DNA of 7,665 nt from Demequinaceae bacterium (GCA_011524475.1 WTKG01000052.1:1-7665); one strand, 5' to 3'; shown: positions 1 through 5,914, counted from the stretch's first letter. Numbers and translations are program-made. The notes: generated by a model not told the origin, from the sequence alone.

Positions 1-233
1 GTGTGGACAAAGTCATTCACGTGATCAACACCCGGAATTTTGTCCAGGATGGTCTCTCCCACCAACAACACCGATACTCCCACGAGCGCGGGCCACGAAG
101 ACAACCATTCCAATGCCTCGGGAAGCACAAAAATGTCTGTCCAACGCGCGATTGCGCCCACAATCAAGAGCGGAACAAAAGCGTTGAGTCCAGCAGCGGC
201 TGACAGGCCGGTTCCGGTGAGAGCTACAAACAT
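1..233 (-). CDS. DUF4126 family membrane protein, N-terminal part (cut by window edge)
   Basis: The minus-strand frame from an ATG at 233 stays open to the left edge, giving 77 residues with no stop. It begins MFVALTGTGLSAAAGLNAFVP, continues through hydrophobic stretches (about residues 3-28 and 43-60), and contains LDKIPGVDHVNDFVH near the cut. The small, Gly/Ala-rich first helix with the AAGLNA motif, and the later DKIP..D.VND motif, are what I recall of DUF4126 proteins, integral membrane proteins of unknown function. The start is supported by a strong Shine-Dalgarno GGAGG (247-243) 9 nt upstream. It follows tRNA-His on the same strand, with 90 nt between. The C-terminal part lies outside the window, so completeness cannot be judged. 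No biochemical role is claimed. Confidence 0.75.
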   Translation of the reverse strand, partial: MFVALTGTGLSAAAGLNAFVPLLIVGAIARWTDIFVLPEALEWLSSWPALVGVSVLLVGETILDKIPGVDHVNDFVH

Positions 234-250
234 GGTGGGGTTCCTCCACC
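234..250 (-). promoter_or_regulatory. Hairpin over the Shine-Dalgarno of the DUF4126 gene
   Basis: On the minus strand GGTGG (250-246) can pair with CCACC (238-234) across a 7-nt loop. The GGAGG ribosome-binding sequence lies partly in the 5' arm and partly in the loop, and the ATG follows directly. In RNA this 5-bp stem could reduce initiation. The pairing is seen; a regulatory role is inference, and such a short stem can occur by chance. Confidence 0.3.
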
Positions 251-312
251 TCTCAGGCTAGCCGTCGACTATGTGTACAGCAGACAATGCGAGTGATAAG
301 CGTCTGAAAGTG

Positions 313-328
313 CCCCACATTCCTGGGG
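313..328 (-). terminator. Possible terminator hairpin overlapping the 3' end of tRNA-His
   Basis: Read on the minus strand, CCCCA (328-324) pairs with TGGGG (317-313) across a 6-nt loop, followed by CACTTTC. The left arm contains the encoded CCA tail of tRNA-His, so this hairpin competes with the mature tRNA end and would act only on the nascent transcript. The T-run after it is poor, so it could equally be a 3' processing signal. Confidence 0.35.
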
Positions 329-400
329 TGGCTGACGGGACTTGAACCCGCGACCCTCGCGACCACAACGCGATGCTCTACCACCTGAGCTACAGCCACC
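324..400 (-). tRNA. tRNA-His (anticodon GTG), CCA encoded
   Basis: The minus strand from 400 to 324 folds as a 77-nt cloverleaf. The acceptor stem GTGGCTG pairs with CAGCCAC, the D arm is of the AGCTCAGGTGGTAGAGC type, the anticodon stem GCGTT/GTCGC flanks the loop with GTG at 366-364, and the T arm is GCGGG TTCAAGT CCCGT. The extra 5' G at 400 (G-1) facing C73 is the identity element of bacterial tRNA-His. The CCA tail is encoded (326-324). It lies 45 nt downstream of orn on the same strand, a pairing common in actinobacteria, so it may be co-transcribed with orn or read from a promoter inside it. Confidence 0.97.
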
Positions 401-401
401 A

Positions 402-417
402 CGGCCCGTGCGGGCCG
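402..417 (-). other. GC-rich hairpin between orn and tRNA-His
   Basis: CGGCCC (402-407) and GGGCCG (412-417) form a perfect 6-bp stem with a 4-nt loop, immediately ahead of the tRNA-His 5' end at 400 and 28 nt after the orn stop. There is no T-run, so a classical terminator is unlikely. It may protect the orn 3' end or direct 5' processing of the tRNA. The stem is seen; the role is inference. Confidence 0.45.
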
Positions 418-445
418 GGCAAAAGTGTACCGCGCGCGTAATTGC

Positions 446-1063
446 CTATGTCACCGCAGAGGAATCGTTTTCGGTTATGTGCGTAGCTGCGGCTTTGGCT
501 TCGTCGGAGCTTGGCCCCGGGAGTGGAGCGAAAATAGTGGTGCGGTAGTACCGCAGTTCTTGGATGGAATCACGAATGTCGCCAAGCGCCCGATGGCCAC
601 CATGTTTTTCTGGTGAGGCAAAGAACACGCGCGGATACCAACGCCGCACCAACTCTTTGATGGAACTCACATCCACCACTCGGTAATGCAGCCACGCCAT
701 CAGTTCTGGCATGTCCCGTTGCAAGAACACTTTGTCCATTCCGACGGTGTTCCCTGCCAACGGAGCTTTCCCTTCGGGGGTGTGCTCTTTCACATAGGCA
801 AGCACCGTGGCCTGTGCGGTGGTCATGTCCAGCCCGGAGTCCCAGTCGTGAATAAGTCCGGAGGTGGTGTGCATGTCGCGCACAAAATTATCCATCCCCT
901 CCACGGCTTCTGCCGGGGGAGCGATGACCACACTGACTCCTTCTCCCAAGGGGTTCAGTTCGCCGTCTGTGACGATGCACGCTACCTCTACGAGTGCGTC
1001 ACGGGTGGTGTCGAGTCCGGTGAATTCGCAATCAATCCACACCAGACGGTCTGTGCTGGCCAT
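446..1063 (-). CDS. orn: Oligoribonuclease
   Basis: This 205-residue protein is a DEDDh 3'-to-5' exoribonuclease. It degrades the 2-5 nt oligoribonucleotides left by larger RNases, including the pGpG made when cyclic di-GMP is linearised, and acts in the cytoplasm, usually as a dimer. All catalytic positions are present: D11 and E13 in WIDCEFTGLD, D110 in GNTVGMD, H157 in GHRAL and D162 in GDIRDSI. These sit almost exactly where they do in E. coli Orn (12, 14, 112, 158, 163), and the YRVVDVSSIKELVRRWYP block is typical. The last 25 or so residues, after RTTIFAPLPG, are an acidic, low-complexity tail longer than in E. coli. The ATG has GGAG only 2 nt upstream, too close for a good ribosome site, so leaderless translation is possible. 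It lies between namA and tRNA-His on the same strand. Confidence 0.97.
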   Translation of the reverse strand: MASTDRLVWIDCEFTGLDTTRDALVEVACIVTDGELNPLGEGVSVVIAPPAEAVEGMDNFVRDMHTTSGLIHDWDSGLDMTTAQATVLAYVKEHTPEGKAPLAGNTVGMDKVFLQRDMPELMAWLHYRVVDVSSIKELVRRWYPRVFFASPEKHGGHRALGDIRDSIQELRYYRTTIFAPLPGPSSDEAKAAATHITENDSSAVT

Positions 1064-1069
1064 GGCTCC

Positions 1070-1075
1070 ACTGTA
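1070..1075 (-). promoter_or_regulatory. Candidate -10 element for a leaderless orn transcript
   Basis: TACAGT on the minus strand (1075-1070) fits TAnnnT and ends 6 nt before the orn ATG at 1063, so transcription would begin at or beside the start codon. No good -35 is seen 17-18 nt upstream. The 76-nt gap between namA and orn makes a separate orn promoter reasonable. This is a motif match only. Confidence 0.3.
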
Positions 1076-1122
1076 GTGGCGACCCGTGACGCGAGTGGTC
1101 CGTGGTGAGCCTGCGTCTAGCG

Positions 1123-1138
1123 CCCCCGCATGCGGAGG
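1123..1138 (-). terminator. Hairpin just after namA
   Basis: Two bases after the namA stop, the minus strand can form CCTCCG-CATG-CGGGGG, a stem of six pairs (one G-U on this strand; a C-A mismatch on the other). That asymmetry favours a role in the leftward transcript. There is no T-run, so it may be an actinobacterial-style weak terminator or a 3'-end stabiliser. Confidence 0.4.
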
Positions 1139-1139
1139 G

Positions 1140-2240
1140 CTACCACTGACCCCGTAGGTATTGCACCGGCCAATAATCGATCTCGGCTCCTAGCTGCGCA
1201 GCGCAGCGCAAAGCAAAGTGGGGGTCGCGCAAAAACTGGCGCCCCACCATCACGGCATCTGCCTGCTCGGAAGTAATGATGATGTTGGCTTGCGAGGCTT
1301 CCGTAATCTCCCCCACAGCGGCAACGGGTTCTCCGGTAACGTCACGCACTGCCTGCGCGAACGGAACTTGATAGCCAGGACCGGTGGTGATGTGTACCCC
1401 GGGGGTCATTCCGCCAGAACTGACGTCGATCAGGTCTGCGCCAGCCTCACGGGCCCATACGGCTACCTCGGTGGTGTCGGACAACTGCCAGCCCTCCGGT
1501 TCGGCCCAATCTGTTGCAGAGAGCCGCACAAACACCGGCACGGCAGGGCCCACCTCGTCCCGTACCGCACGAATCACAGCGAGCAACAAGCGCGCCCGGT
1601 TTTCGCGGGAGCCTCCCCATGAGTCCGTACGGTGATTGGAGAGGGGAGAAAGAAACTCGTGCAACAGGTATCCGTGTGCGGCATGGACTTCCACCACATC
1701 AAAACCAGCAGTGAGAGCCCGGCGAGCTGCTGCAGCAAAAGCATCCGGAATGGAGGCGATCTCTGAACCTTCTAACGCACGTGGGGCAGGTAGGCCAGGA
1801 AATTCCACGGCAGAGGGAGCAACCGAGTCCCACCCTCCGTCAGCAGGAGGAACGGAGCCACGCCCTGACCACGGGCGGTAGGTGGAGCCTTTACGTCCTG
1901 CATGGGCGAGTTGGATTCCAGCATGGGCGCCGTGACGGTGCACTTCGTCTACCACTGCTTTCCATGCCTGGGCCTGCTCGTCATCCCACAGCCCTGGACA
2001 CCAGGGTGATATGCGACCCTCGGGTGTGACGGCTGAGGCTTCCGCCATCACTAGGCCGGCCCCACCTCGGGCGAAACTGCCCAGGTGCGTGGTGTGCCAG
2101 TCGCCCACGATTCCGTCGCGGCCTTCACACGAGTATTGGCACATGGGGCTTACCCATATGCGGTTGCGCATGGTGACGTCTCGAATGGTCAGTGGCGCGA
2201 AAAGAGGAATGTCAGCCGTTGGCTGTGGAGAAGTAGTCAC
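1140..2240 (-). CDS. namA: NADPH dehydrogenase NamA-like, Old Yellow Enzyme family (YqjM subclass)
   Basis: This 366-residue flavoprotein should bind FMN in a TIM barrel and reduce activated C=C bonds (enones, maleimides, nitro compounds) using NAD(P)H. It carries the YqjM-subclass signature: SPMCQYS at residues 31-37, with the flavin-tuning Cys34 and Tyr36; IQLAHAGRK at 109-117; the substrate-binding pair H186/H189 with Tyr191 in HAAHGYLLHEFLSPLSNHRT; VRLSATDW at 238-245; and a phosphate-binding end, VGRQFLRDP at 332-340. Length is as expected for the subclass (about 340-370). It starts with GTG at 2240, with a weak AGAAAG ribosome site; the PLFAPLTIRDVTMRNRI block at 12-28 supports this start. 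The DUF2200 gene ends 10 nt upstream, so the two are probably co-transcribed. The physiological substrate cannot be read from the sequence; detoxification is the usual proposal. Confidence 0.93.
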   Translation of the reverse strand: MTTSPQPTADIPLFAPLTIRDVTMRNRIWVSPMCQYSCEGRDGIVGDWHTTHLGSFARGGAGLVMAEASAVTPEGRISPWCPGLWDDEQAQAWKAVVDEVHRHGAHAGIQLAHAGRKGSTYRPWSGRGSVPPADGGWDSVAPSAVEFPGLPAPRALEGSEIASIPDAFAAAARRALTAGFDVVEVHAAHGYLLHEFLSPLSNHRTDSWGGSRENRARLLLAVIRAVRDEVGPAVPVFVRLSATDWAEPEGWQLSDTTEVAVWAREAGADLIDVSSGGMTPGVHITTGPGYQVPFAQAVRDVTGEPVAAVGEITEASQANIIITSEQADAVMVGRQFLRDPHFALRCAAQLGAEIDYWPVQYLRGQW

Positions 2241-2250
2241 CGGATTCTTT

Positions 2251-2592
2251 CTAGTGCCGCAGGATTTTTTCTAGGGATTTACCCCGGGCAAGTTCATCCA
2301 CCAGTTTGTCGAGGTATCTGATTTTTTTCATGAGGGGATCTTCGATGTCTTGCACCTTTACTCCACACACCACTCCCGTGATGAGGTGCGCATTGCTGTG
2401 CATCTTTGCTCGTGAGAAAAATTCACGCAGAGTGGCCTCCTCAGCGATGATCTCGTGTATCGCAGAGTCATCAAAACCGGTGAGCCACGTGATCACCGAG
2501 TGGAGTTCCGCAACTGTGCGACCCTTGCGTTCCACCTTGTTCACGTACATCGGGTATATCTTCGCGAAGGTCATATCGAACCATGCGCTCAT
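2251..2592 (-). CDS. DUF2200 family protein
   Basis: This small protein has 113 residues from the ATG at 2592. Counting from there it contains MTFAKIYPMYVNKVERKGRT (7-26), then VITWLTGFD, then a well-conserved end with ITGVVCGVKVQDIEDPLMKKIRYLDKLVDELARGKSLEKIL. These blocks match what I recall of DUF2200, a cytosolic family of about 110-120 residues with no established function. No signal peptide or membrane segment is seen. An in-frame GTG lies at 2601 and another ATG at 2574. I prefer 2592 because family members have about six residues before the MTFA-type block, and because a -10-like TAGTGT sits 7 nt upstream, as for a leaderless transcript. It stands between tRNA-Arg and namA and ends 10 nt before namA. 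Confidence 0.85.
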   Translation of the reverse strand: MSAWFDMTFAKIYPMYVNKVERKGRTVAELHSVITWLTGFDDSAIHEIIAEEATLREFFSRAKMHSNAHLITGVVCGVKVQDIEDPLMKKIRYLDKLVDELARGKSLEKILRH

Positions 2593-2599
2593 GAGGCCC

Positions 2600-2605
2600 A
2601 CACTA
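2600..2605 (-). promoter_or_regulatory. Candidate -10 element for the DUF2200-namA operon
   Basis: TAGTGT on the minus strand (2605-2600) fits TAnnnT and lies 7 nt before the ATG at 2592, placing transcription start at that codon. No convincing -35 is found and no good Shine-Dalgarno precedes any of the three possible starts. Low-weight motif evidence. Confidence 0.25.
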
Positions 2606-2629
2606 GCCCCATGTGCGCTAAGGCGCGAG

Positions 2630-2703
2630 TGCCCCCGGCAGGATTCGAACCTGCGACCTGCGGATTAGAAGTCCGACGCTCTATCCAGCTGAGCTACGGG
2701 GGC
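2630..2703 (-). tRNA. tRNA-Arg (anticodon TCT), CCA not encoded
   Basis: The minus strand from 2703 to 2630 folds as a 74-nt cloverleaf. The acceptor GCCCCCG pairs with CGGGGGC, the discriminator is A (2630), the D arm is AGCTCAGCTGGATAGAGC, the anticodon loop CTTCTAA carries TCT at 2669-2667, and the T arm is GCAGG TTCGAAT CCTGC. The outermost pair of the anticodon stem is a T/C mismatch, which I recall in other actinobacterial tRNA-Arg(TCT). The genome continues CTC after the discriminator, so CCA must be added enzymatically. A short GCGC-CTTA-GCGC hairpin follows 3 nt later (2626-2615). This tRNA reads AGA, a rare codon in high-GC genomes, so it is probably a single-copy gene. Confidence 0.96.
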
Positions 2704-2712
2704 TGGTCGTGG

Positions 2713-2741
2713 TGGGCACTGTGTGCCACCATGTCTAGGGT
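2713..2741 (+). promoter_or_regulatory. Candidate promoter for the GTPase operon in the divergent tRNA-Arg/GTPase gap
   Basis: TGGGCA (2713-2718, four of six matches to TTGACA) and TAGGGT (2736-2741, fits TAnnnT) are separated by 17 nt, giving a start near 2748 and a leader of about 60 nt. The -35 lies in an imperfect hairpin, GGTGGGCAC/GTGCCACC (2711-2730), with one bulged G. The surrounding CTAGGGTAG reads CTACCCTAG on the other strand, so tRNA-Arg could use an overlapping TACCCT -10. This 106-nt gap is the only place for both promoters; the exact elements are inference. Confidence 0.3.
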
Positions 2742-2809
2742 AGTGGTCTCACACCGCGTGTGCGGCGAGGCCCCTTGGACTCCACGAGTGGAAAAGGCAC
2801 GCTAGGTCT

Positions 2810-4399
2810 ATGACGATTCATCCCGTACAAGCATGGTCACATGCTGGTCTGTTGTGGGATGTGTTACGCAACACACGCGCAGATGTGGCGGCAGTGAATT
2901 TCCCTTTTCCTTCGCCTTACCAGCAGGAGGGTCAGGATCTTGTTTCCACTATTTGTGAGCAACTTGACCAGCACATGATTCCCCGATTGTCGGAACGTGC
3001 GGCGCCCGCGGTTGCGGTTGTGGCGGGTTCGACAGGTTCGGGTAAATCCACGCTGGTGAATGCACTCGTCGGAGCAGAGTCCACCCAAACCGGTGTGTTA
3101 CGCCCCACCACGATGCGTCCTCACGTTTTTCATCATCCCGGCGATGTGGAGTTGCTTACCACTGTGGTGCAGGACGCTGAAATAGGGGAGTCTGATCAGG
3201 TTCCGCGCGGCTTGGTGATTGTCGATTCCCCAGACGTCGACTCGTTGGTGGGGGCGAATCGTGACACTGCTCGGGCACTGTTAGACGCGGCAGATCTATG
3301 GATATTTGTCACGACAGCAGCTCGGTATGGCGACGCTGTGCCGTGGGAATTGTTGCGTAGCGGGGCAGAGCGTGGTGCCGCGATTGCGGTGGTACTCAAC
3401 CGAGTCACAGCAGACGTGGCAGCGCACGTGCGGCGTGACCTGGTAGAGCGCCTCCGCCGCGATGGGCTAGAAAATTTGCCACTGTTTGTGATTCCCGAAG
3501 TAGAAGGATCAGCGGAACAATTGCCTCGTGATGTTGCCCAGGGACTTGGTCGTTGGTTGGATTCCGTGGGAGAGTCCCATGCTCACGAATTAGTGGAACG
3601 CACGATGGAGGGTTCTGTCCAGACCCTTAAAGAATGGTTGGAACGGTTAGCCATGTTGATGGACGATCAGGCGGCTTCCATCAAGCGGGTACGTGCAGAT
3701 GTGCGCCGGGCAGCCGCCCGCACAGCCCAAGATGCTGGCGAATTTTGGTTTCGCGAAATAGCAGAGGGCGCTATTGCCACCAGGTGGACCCAGGCGGTGA
3801 AAGAGGGGGCCCCGTTTCACAAAGTGCGGGTAAGTGCGTGGACAAAGCGGCGAGGAGCGCGTGAAGAACGCGATTCGATTCTGGAAGATATCCGTGCCGA
3901 CCTGCAGGAGGCAGTGGAGGCAAGCCTGACGTATGCAGCAGGGCATGCTTCTGAGTCCATGGCTGACGTGCTTGGCGAAGATTCAGGGGACGCAGGGGAA
4001 TGGCTCTTATCGCTCAGAGACGCGGACGAGGCACGCGAGGCCCGTAGTAGGCATGCGCGGGATGCGGCGATGAGTTGGAACGCACAAATTCGCCATATTG
4101 CCACCACGTTGCCTTCTGCAGATGCGGCCATCAGCCTGGTGGGAGAAGAAGGCCTCACCACCATTTTTGCGAGTGCAGTGGTGGGAGTCCCGCCTGCACG
4201 GCAGGTACTTGCGTTGCTGGTGGGATCTGGCTTGCAGCCACAGTTTGACGATGCGCGAGACAGGCTCGCTTCGGCACGGAGTTATTGCATCAACAAGGAG
4301 GCTCTTGATGCGATTGCTCCCTCTGAGGACATGGGGTTGTTACCGGATGCTTCGTCAGTGATTCGGCTTCGCCGTGCCGAAATCCGGAGTCTCACGTGA
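2810..4399 (+). CDS. Dynamin-like GTPase (first of a pair)
   Basis: This 529-residue protein has an N-terminal GTPase domain and a long helical C-terminal region. The P-loop is GSTGSGKS at 73-80, the switch-I threonine is in RPTT at 98-101, and the G3 region is DSPDVDS at 139-145, with Asp where the usual DxxG has Gly. The G4 region is LNRVTAD at 196-202, where N-R-V-T lacks the guanine-specifying Asp of NKxD. The block GVLRPTT, the DSPDVDS motif and DLWIFVTTAARYGDAVPW (162-179) are those I recall from actinobacterial 'dynamin family' GTPases. Residues 250-430 are Arg/Glu-rich and predicted helical. A mildly hydrophobic stretch at 447-475 is too broken by charge and proline to be a clear membrane span. 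The ATG has only a weak AGG 3 nt upstream and GGAAAAGG farther back. It overlaps the next gene by 4 nt. Its cellular role is not known from sequence; membrane remodelling or septation is a family-based possibility. Confidence 0.85.
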   Translation: MTIHPVQAWSHAGLLWDVLRNTRADVAAVNFPFPSPYQQEGQDLVSTICEQLDQHMIPRLSERAAPAVAVVAGSTGSGKSTLVNALVGAESTQTGVLRPTTMRPHVFHHPGDVELLTTVVQDAEIGESDQVPRGLVIVDSPDVDSLVGANRDTARALLDAADLWIFVTTAARYGDAVPWELLRSGAERGAAIAVVLNRVTADVAAHVRRDLVERLRRDGLENLPLFVIPEVEGSAEQLPRDVAQGLGRWLDSVGESHAHELVERTMEGSVQTLKEWLERLAMLMDDQAASIKRVRADVRRAAARTAQDAGEFWFREIAEGAIATRWTQAVKEGAPFHKVRVSAWTKRRGAREERDSILEDIRADLQEAVEASLTYAAGHASESMADVLGEDSGDAGEWLLSLRDADEAREARSRHARDAAMSWNAQIRHIATTLPSADAAISLVGEEGLTTIFASAVVGVPPARQVLALLVGSGLQPQFDDARDRLASARSYCINKEALDAIAPSEDMGLLPDASSVIRLRRAEIRSLT

Positions 4400-5727
4400 G
4401 TGTTTCTTTCTCGCATGTCGAACCTCCGAGCGAGGTGTCTCGACTGCGGGCGAGAGTTGCCCGTTTGCGTGGAAGTTTGGAATGGGCGGCGGATGCGATT
4501 TCGCCCAAGATTCGTGAACGCATCCTTGCATCGGTGGATCGTTGTGAAGACCGACTGGACTTAGGTATCGAGTGGACGATTGTGGCGCTTGCGGGAGGAA
4601 CAGGCTCCGGCAAATCCAGTTTGTTTAATGCGTTGTCGGGATCGCAGCTTGCCGAAGTAGGGGTGTCGCGCCCCACCACTGCGCATGCCTCTGCTGCCAC
4701 GTGGGGTGGTAAGGCGGAGGCGCTGCTGGATTGGGTCGGGGTGGAGGCTAGCCGCCGTGTGGAGGGTCATTCTGCGCTCAACACCGGGGATGCACGGCTG
4801 TCTGGTCTGGTGTTGCTGGACTTGCCGGATCACGATTCAGTAAGTAAAGCCAACCGTGATCTGGTGGATCGCGTAGTGCCCCGGGCGGACCTGCTGTTGT
4901 GGGTAGTGGACCCACAAAAATATGCAGATAACGCGCTGCATGCGCATTACCTGCAGACGGTGGCGGACTATGGCATGCCTTCGGCGATGGTGCTCAACCA
5001 TGTGGACCGGCTGGCGCGCTCCGATGCAGACGCCATCATGTTTGACCTTCACCGCTTGCTGGAAGACAAAGGCATCGGCGCTGTTCCCGTGCTCATGACG
5101 TCTGCCCGCACGGGGGCGGGCGTGGATTCGTTGCGGGGTGCGATCGCGGTGGCGGTAGAACGCCGCACCGTAGCGGCGGAGGCGGTGCGTGCAGAACTTG
5201 CGGCTGTCGGAGGAATGCTGGCGAAGGCACTGGCGAAGGCTTCTGACCCGGTCATGCCAAACTTTGCCTCTTTTGTGGACGGTTTGTCGCGAGCTGCAGG
5301 CGTGCATGCGCGGGCAGAGGCTGCCGCGTCTGTCGCGGGAGGCACTCCCGGGCCGGTGCCCACGGTGTCGAAGCTCACGGCGGCGGCGGTGCATCCCGTG
5401 CGCGACTTGTGGCTTGATGAAGCAACGGCGGGGATGCCACGGTCGTGGCGGCGAGTGCTCGCGCGGGTGATTCCTCATGCGCGCACCATTGCGTCGGTAG
5501 TGAATGAAGCGCTGGAACACAGCACCTGGCCAGTGTTTGATGCGGTGATCGCTGGGCGCTTCAGCAAACCGAAGCCAAACCTAGCTGTGGAGCAGGCGTT
5601 TATCGAGCATGGAGCGGCAGTGATTACGGGTGCGGTAGGCGAAGAGATTGTGGGCCCGACGGAGACGATGCACCAGTCCTACCGTGCACTTGATGAGCTT
5701 TCGACGCTGTCGTTGGAGGACGACTAG
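4396..5727 (+). CDS. YfjP-type GTPase (second of a pair), without an obvious membrane domain
   Basis: This 443-residue GTPase begins with GTG inside GTGA, overlapping the stop of the first GTPase. GGAG at 4386-4389, 6 nt upstream, supports that start. Motifs: P-loop GGTGSGKS at 67-74, RPTT at 92-95, G3 DLPDHDS at 142-148, G4 NHVD at 201-204 (Asp retained) and G5-like TSAR at 235-238. DPQKYADNALHAHYL (172-186) is a family hallmark. Relatives usually run to about 550-600 residues and, as I recall, carry a hydrophobic membrane hairpin near the C-terminus. Here the region after residue 285 has no long hydrophobic stretch and ends in an acidic LSLEDD. The reading frame is intact through the whole length, so this looks like a shortened lineage form rather than a fresh frameshift. 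It probably acts with the first GTPase. Confidence 0.85.
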   Translation: MSVSFSHVEPPSEVSRLRARVARLRGSLEWAADAISPKIRERILASVDRCEDRLDLGIEWTIVALAGGTGSGKSSLFNALSGSQLAEVGVSRPTTAHASAATWGGKAEALLDWVGVEASRRVEGHSALNTGDARLSGLVLLDLPDHDSVSKANRDLVDRVVPRADLLLWVVDPQKYADNALHAHYLQTVADYGMPSAMVLNHVDRLARSDADAIMFDLHRLLEDKGIGAVPVLMTSARTGAGVDSLRGAIAVAVERRTVAAEAVRAELAAVGGMLAKALAKASDPVMPNFASFVDGLSRAAGVHARAEAAASVAGGTPGPVPTVSKLTAAAVHPVRDLWLDEATAGMPRSWRRVLARVIPHARTIASVVNEALEHSTWPVFDAVIAGRFSKPKPNLAVEQAFIEHGAAVITGAVGEEIVGPTETMHQSYRALDELSTLSLEDD

Positions 5728-5736
5728 CGGTAGCGA

Positions 5737-5758
5737 GTGCCCGGGTGTGTACGGGCGC
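5737..5758 (+). terminator. Hairpin terminator after the GTPase operon
   Basis: Ten bases after the stop of the second GTPase, GTGCCCG (5737-5743) pairs with CGGGCGC (5752-5758; one G-U pair) across an 8-nt loop. The 7-bp GC-rich stem sits where a terminator is expected. No T-run follows, which is common for actinobacterial terminators but leaves readthrough into ssb possible. Confidence 0.5.
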
Positions 5759-5823
5759 GCAGGTGTGCGATGGCTTGTGCGTGCACGGAGCGAGCGACGG
5801 CTGATGTCCCCGGTTGGCACGGA

Positions 5824-5899
5824 TTGTGTGGATTCCACCAGGAGGGGAGCGCGCGTTTTTCCCTCGCGTGACACATGCACTCTAGGGATATCCACACAA
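5824..5899 (+). repeat. Perfect 10-bp inverted repeat enclosing a hairpin in the ssb leader
   Basis: TTGTGTGGAT (5824-5833) and ATCCACACAA (5890-5899) are exact reverse complements. Between them GAGGGGA (5842-5848) pairs with TTCCCTC (5859-5865; one G-U) across a 10-nt loop. In RNA this would be a long stem with an internal hairpin, ending 15 nt before the ssb Shine-Dalgarno. In DNA the arms could be an operator; their cores, ATATCCACA (5888-5896) and the inverted TGTGGATTC (5827-5835), resemble DnaA boxes (TTATCCACA) at 8 and 7 of 9 positions. The alternative pairing CCACC (5835-5839) with GGTGG (5900-5904) is also possible. Apart from this and the terminator hairpin I see no gene in 5728-5924. 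Confidence 0.55.
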
Positions 5900-5914
5900 G
5901 GTGGCCGCGAATCT

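Noticed and set aside
231..260. CTGAGAG segment upstream of the DUF4126 gene resembling part of a TPP riboswitch
   Set aside because: None of the other conserved TPP-aptamer blocks is present, so it is a chance heptamer.
686..1108. Rightward open frame of 140 codons opposite orn
   Set aside because: It is antisense to an oligoribonuclease with all catalytic residues and shows no recognisable domain.
4837..5520. Long leftward open frame of 227 codons opposite the second GTPase
   Set aside because: The product is rich in Arg and His, typical of antisense frames in GC-rich coding DNA, and the sense strand has a convincing GTPase with intact motifs.
5814..5830. TTGGCAC...TTGTG resembling a sigma-54 promoter or a -35 box
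   Set aside because: The spacing and the downstream GC element do not fit sigma-54, which actinobacteria generally lack, and no -10 lies 16-18 nt downstream of the TTGGCA.
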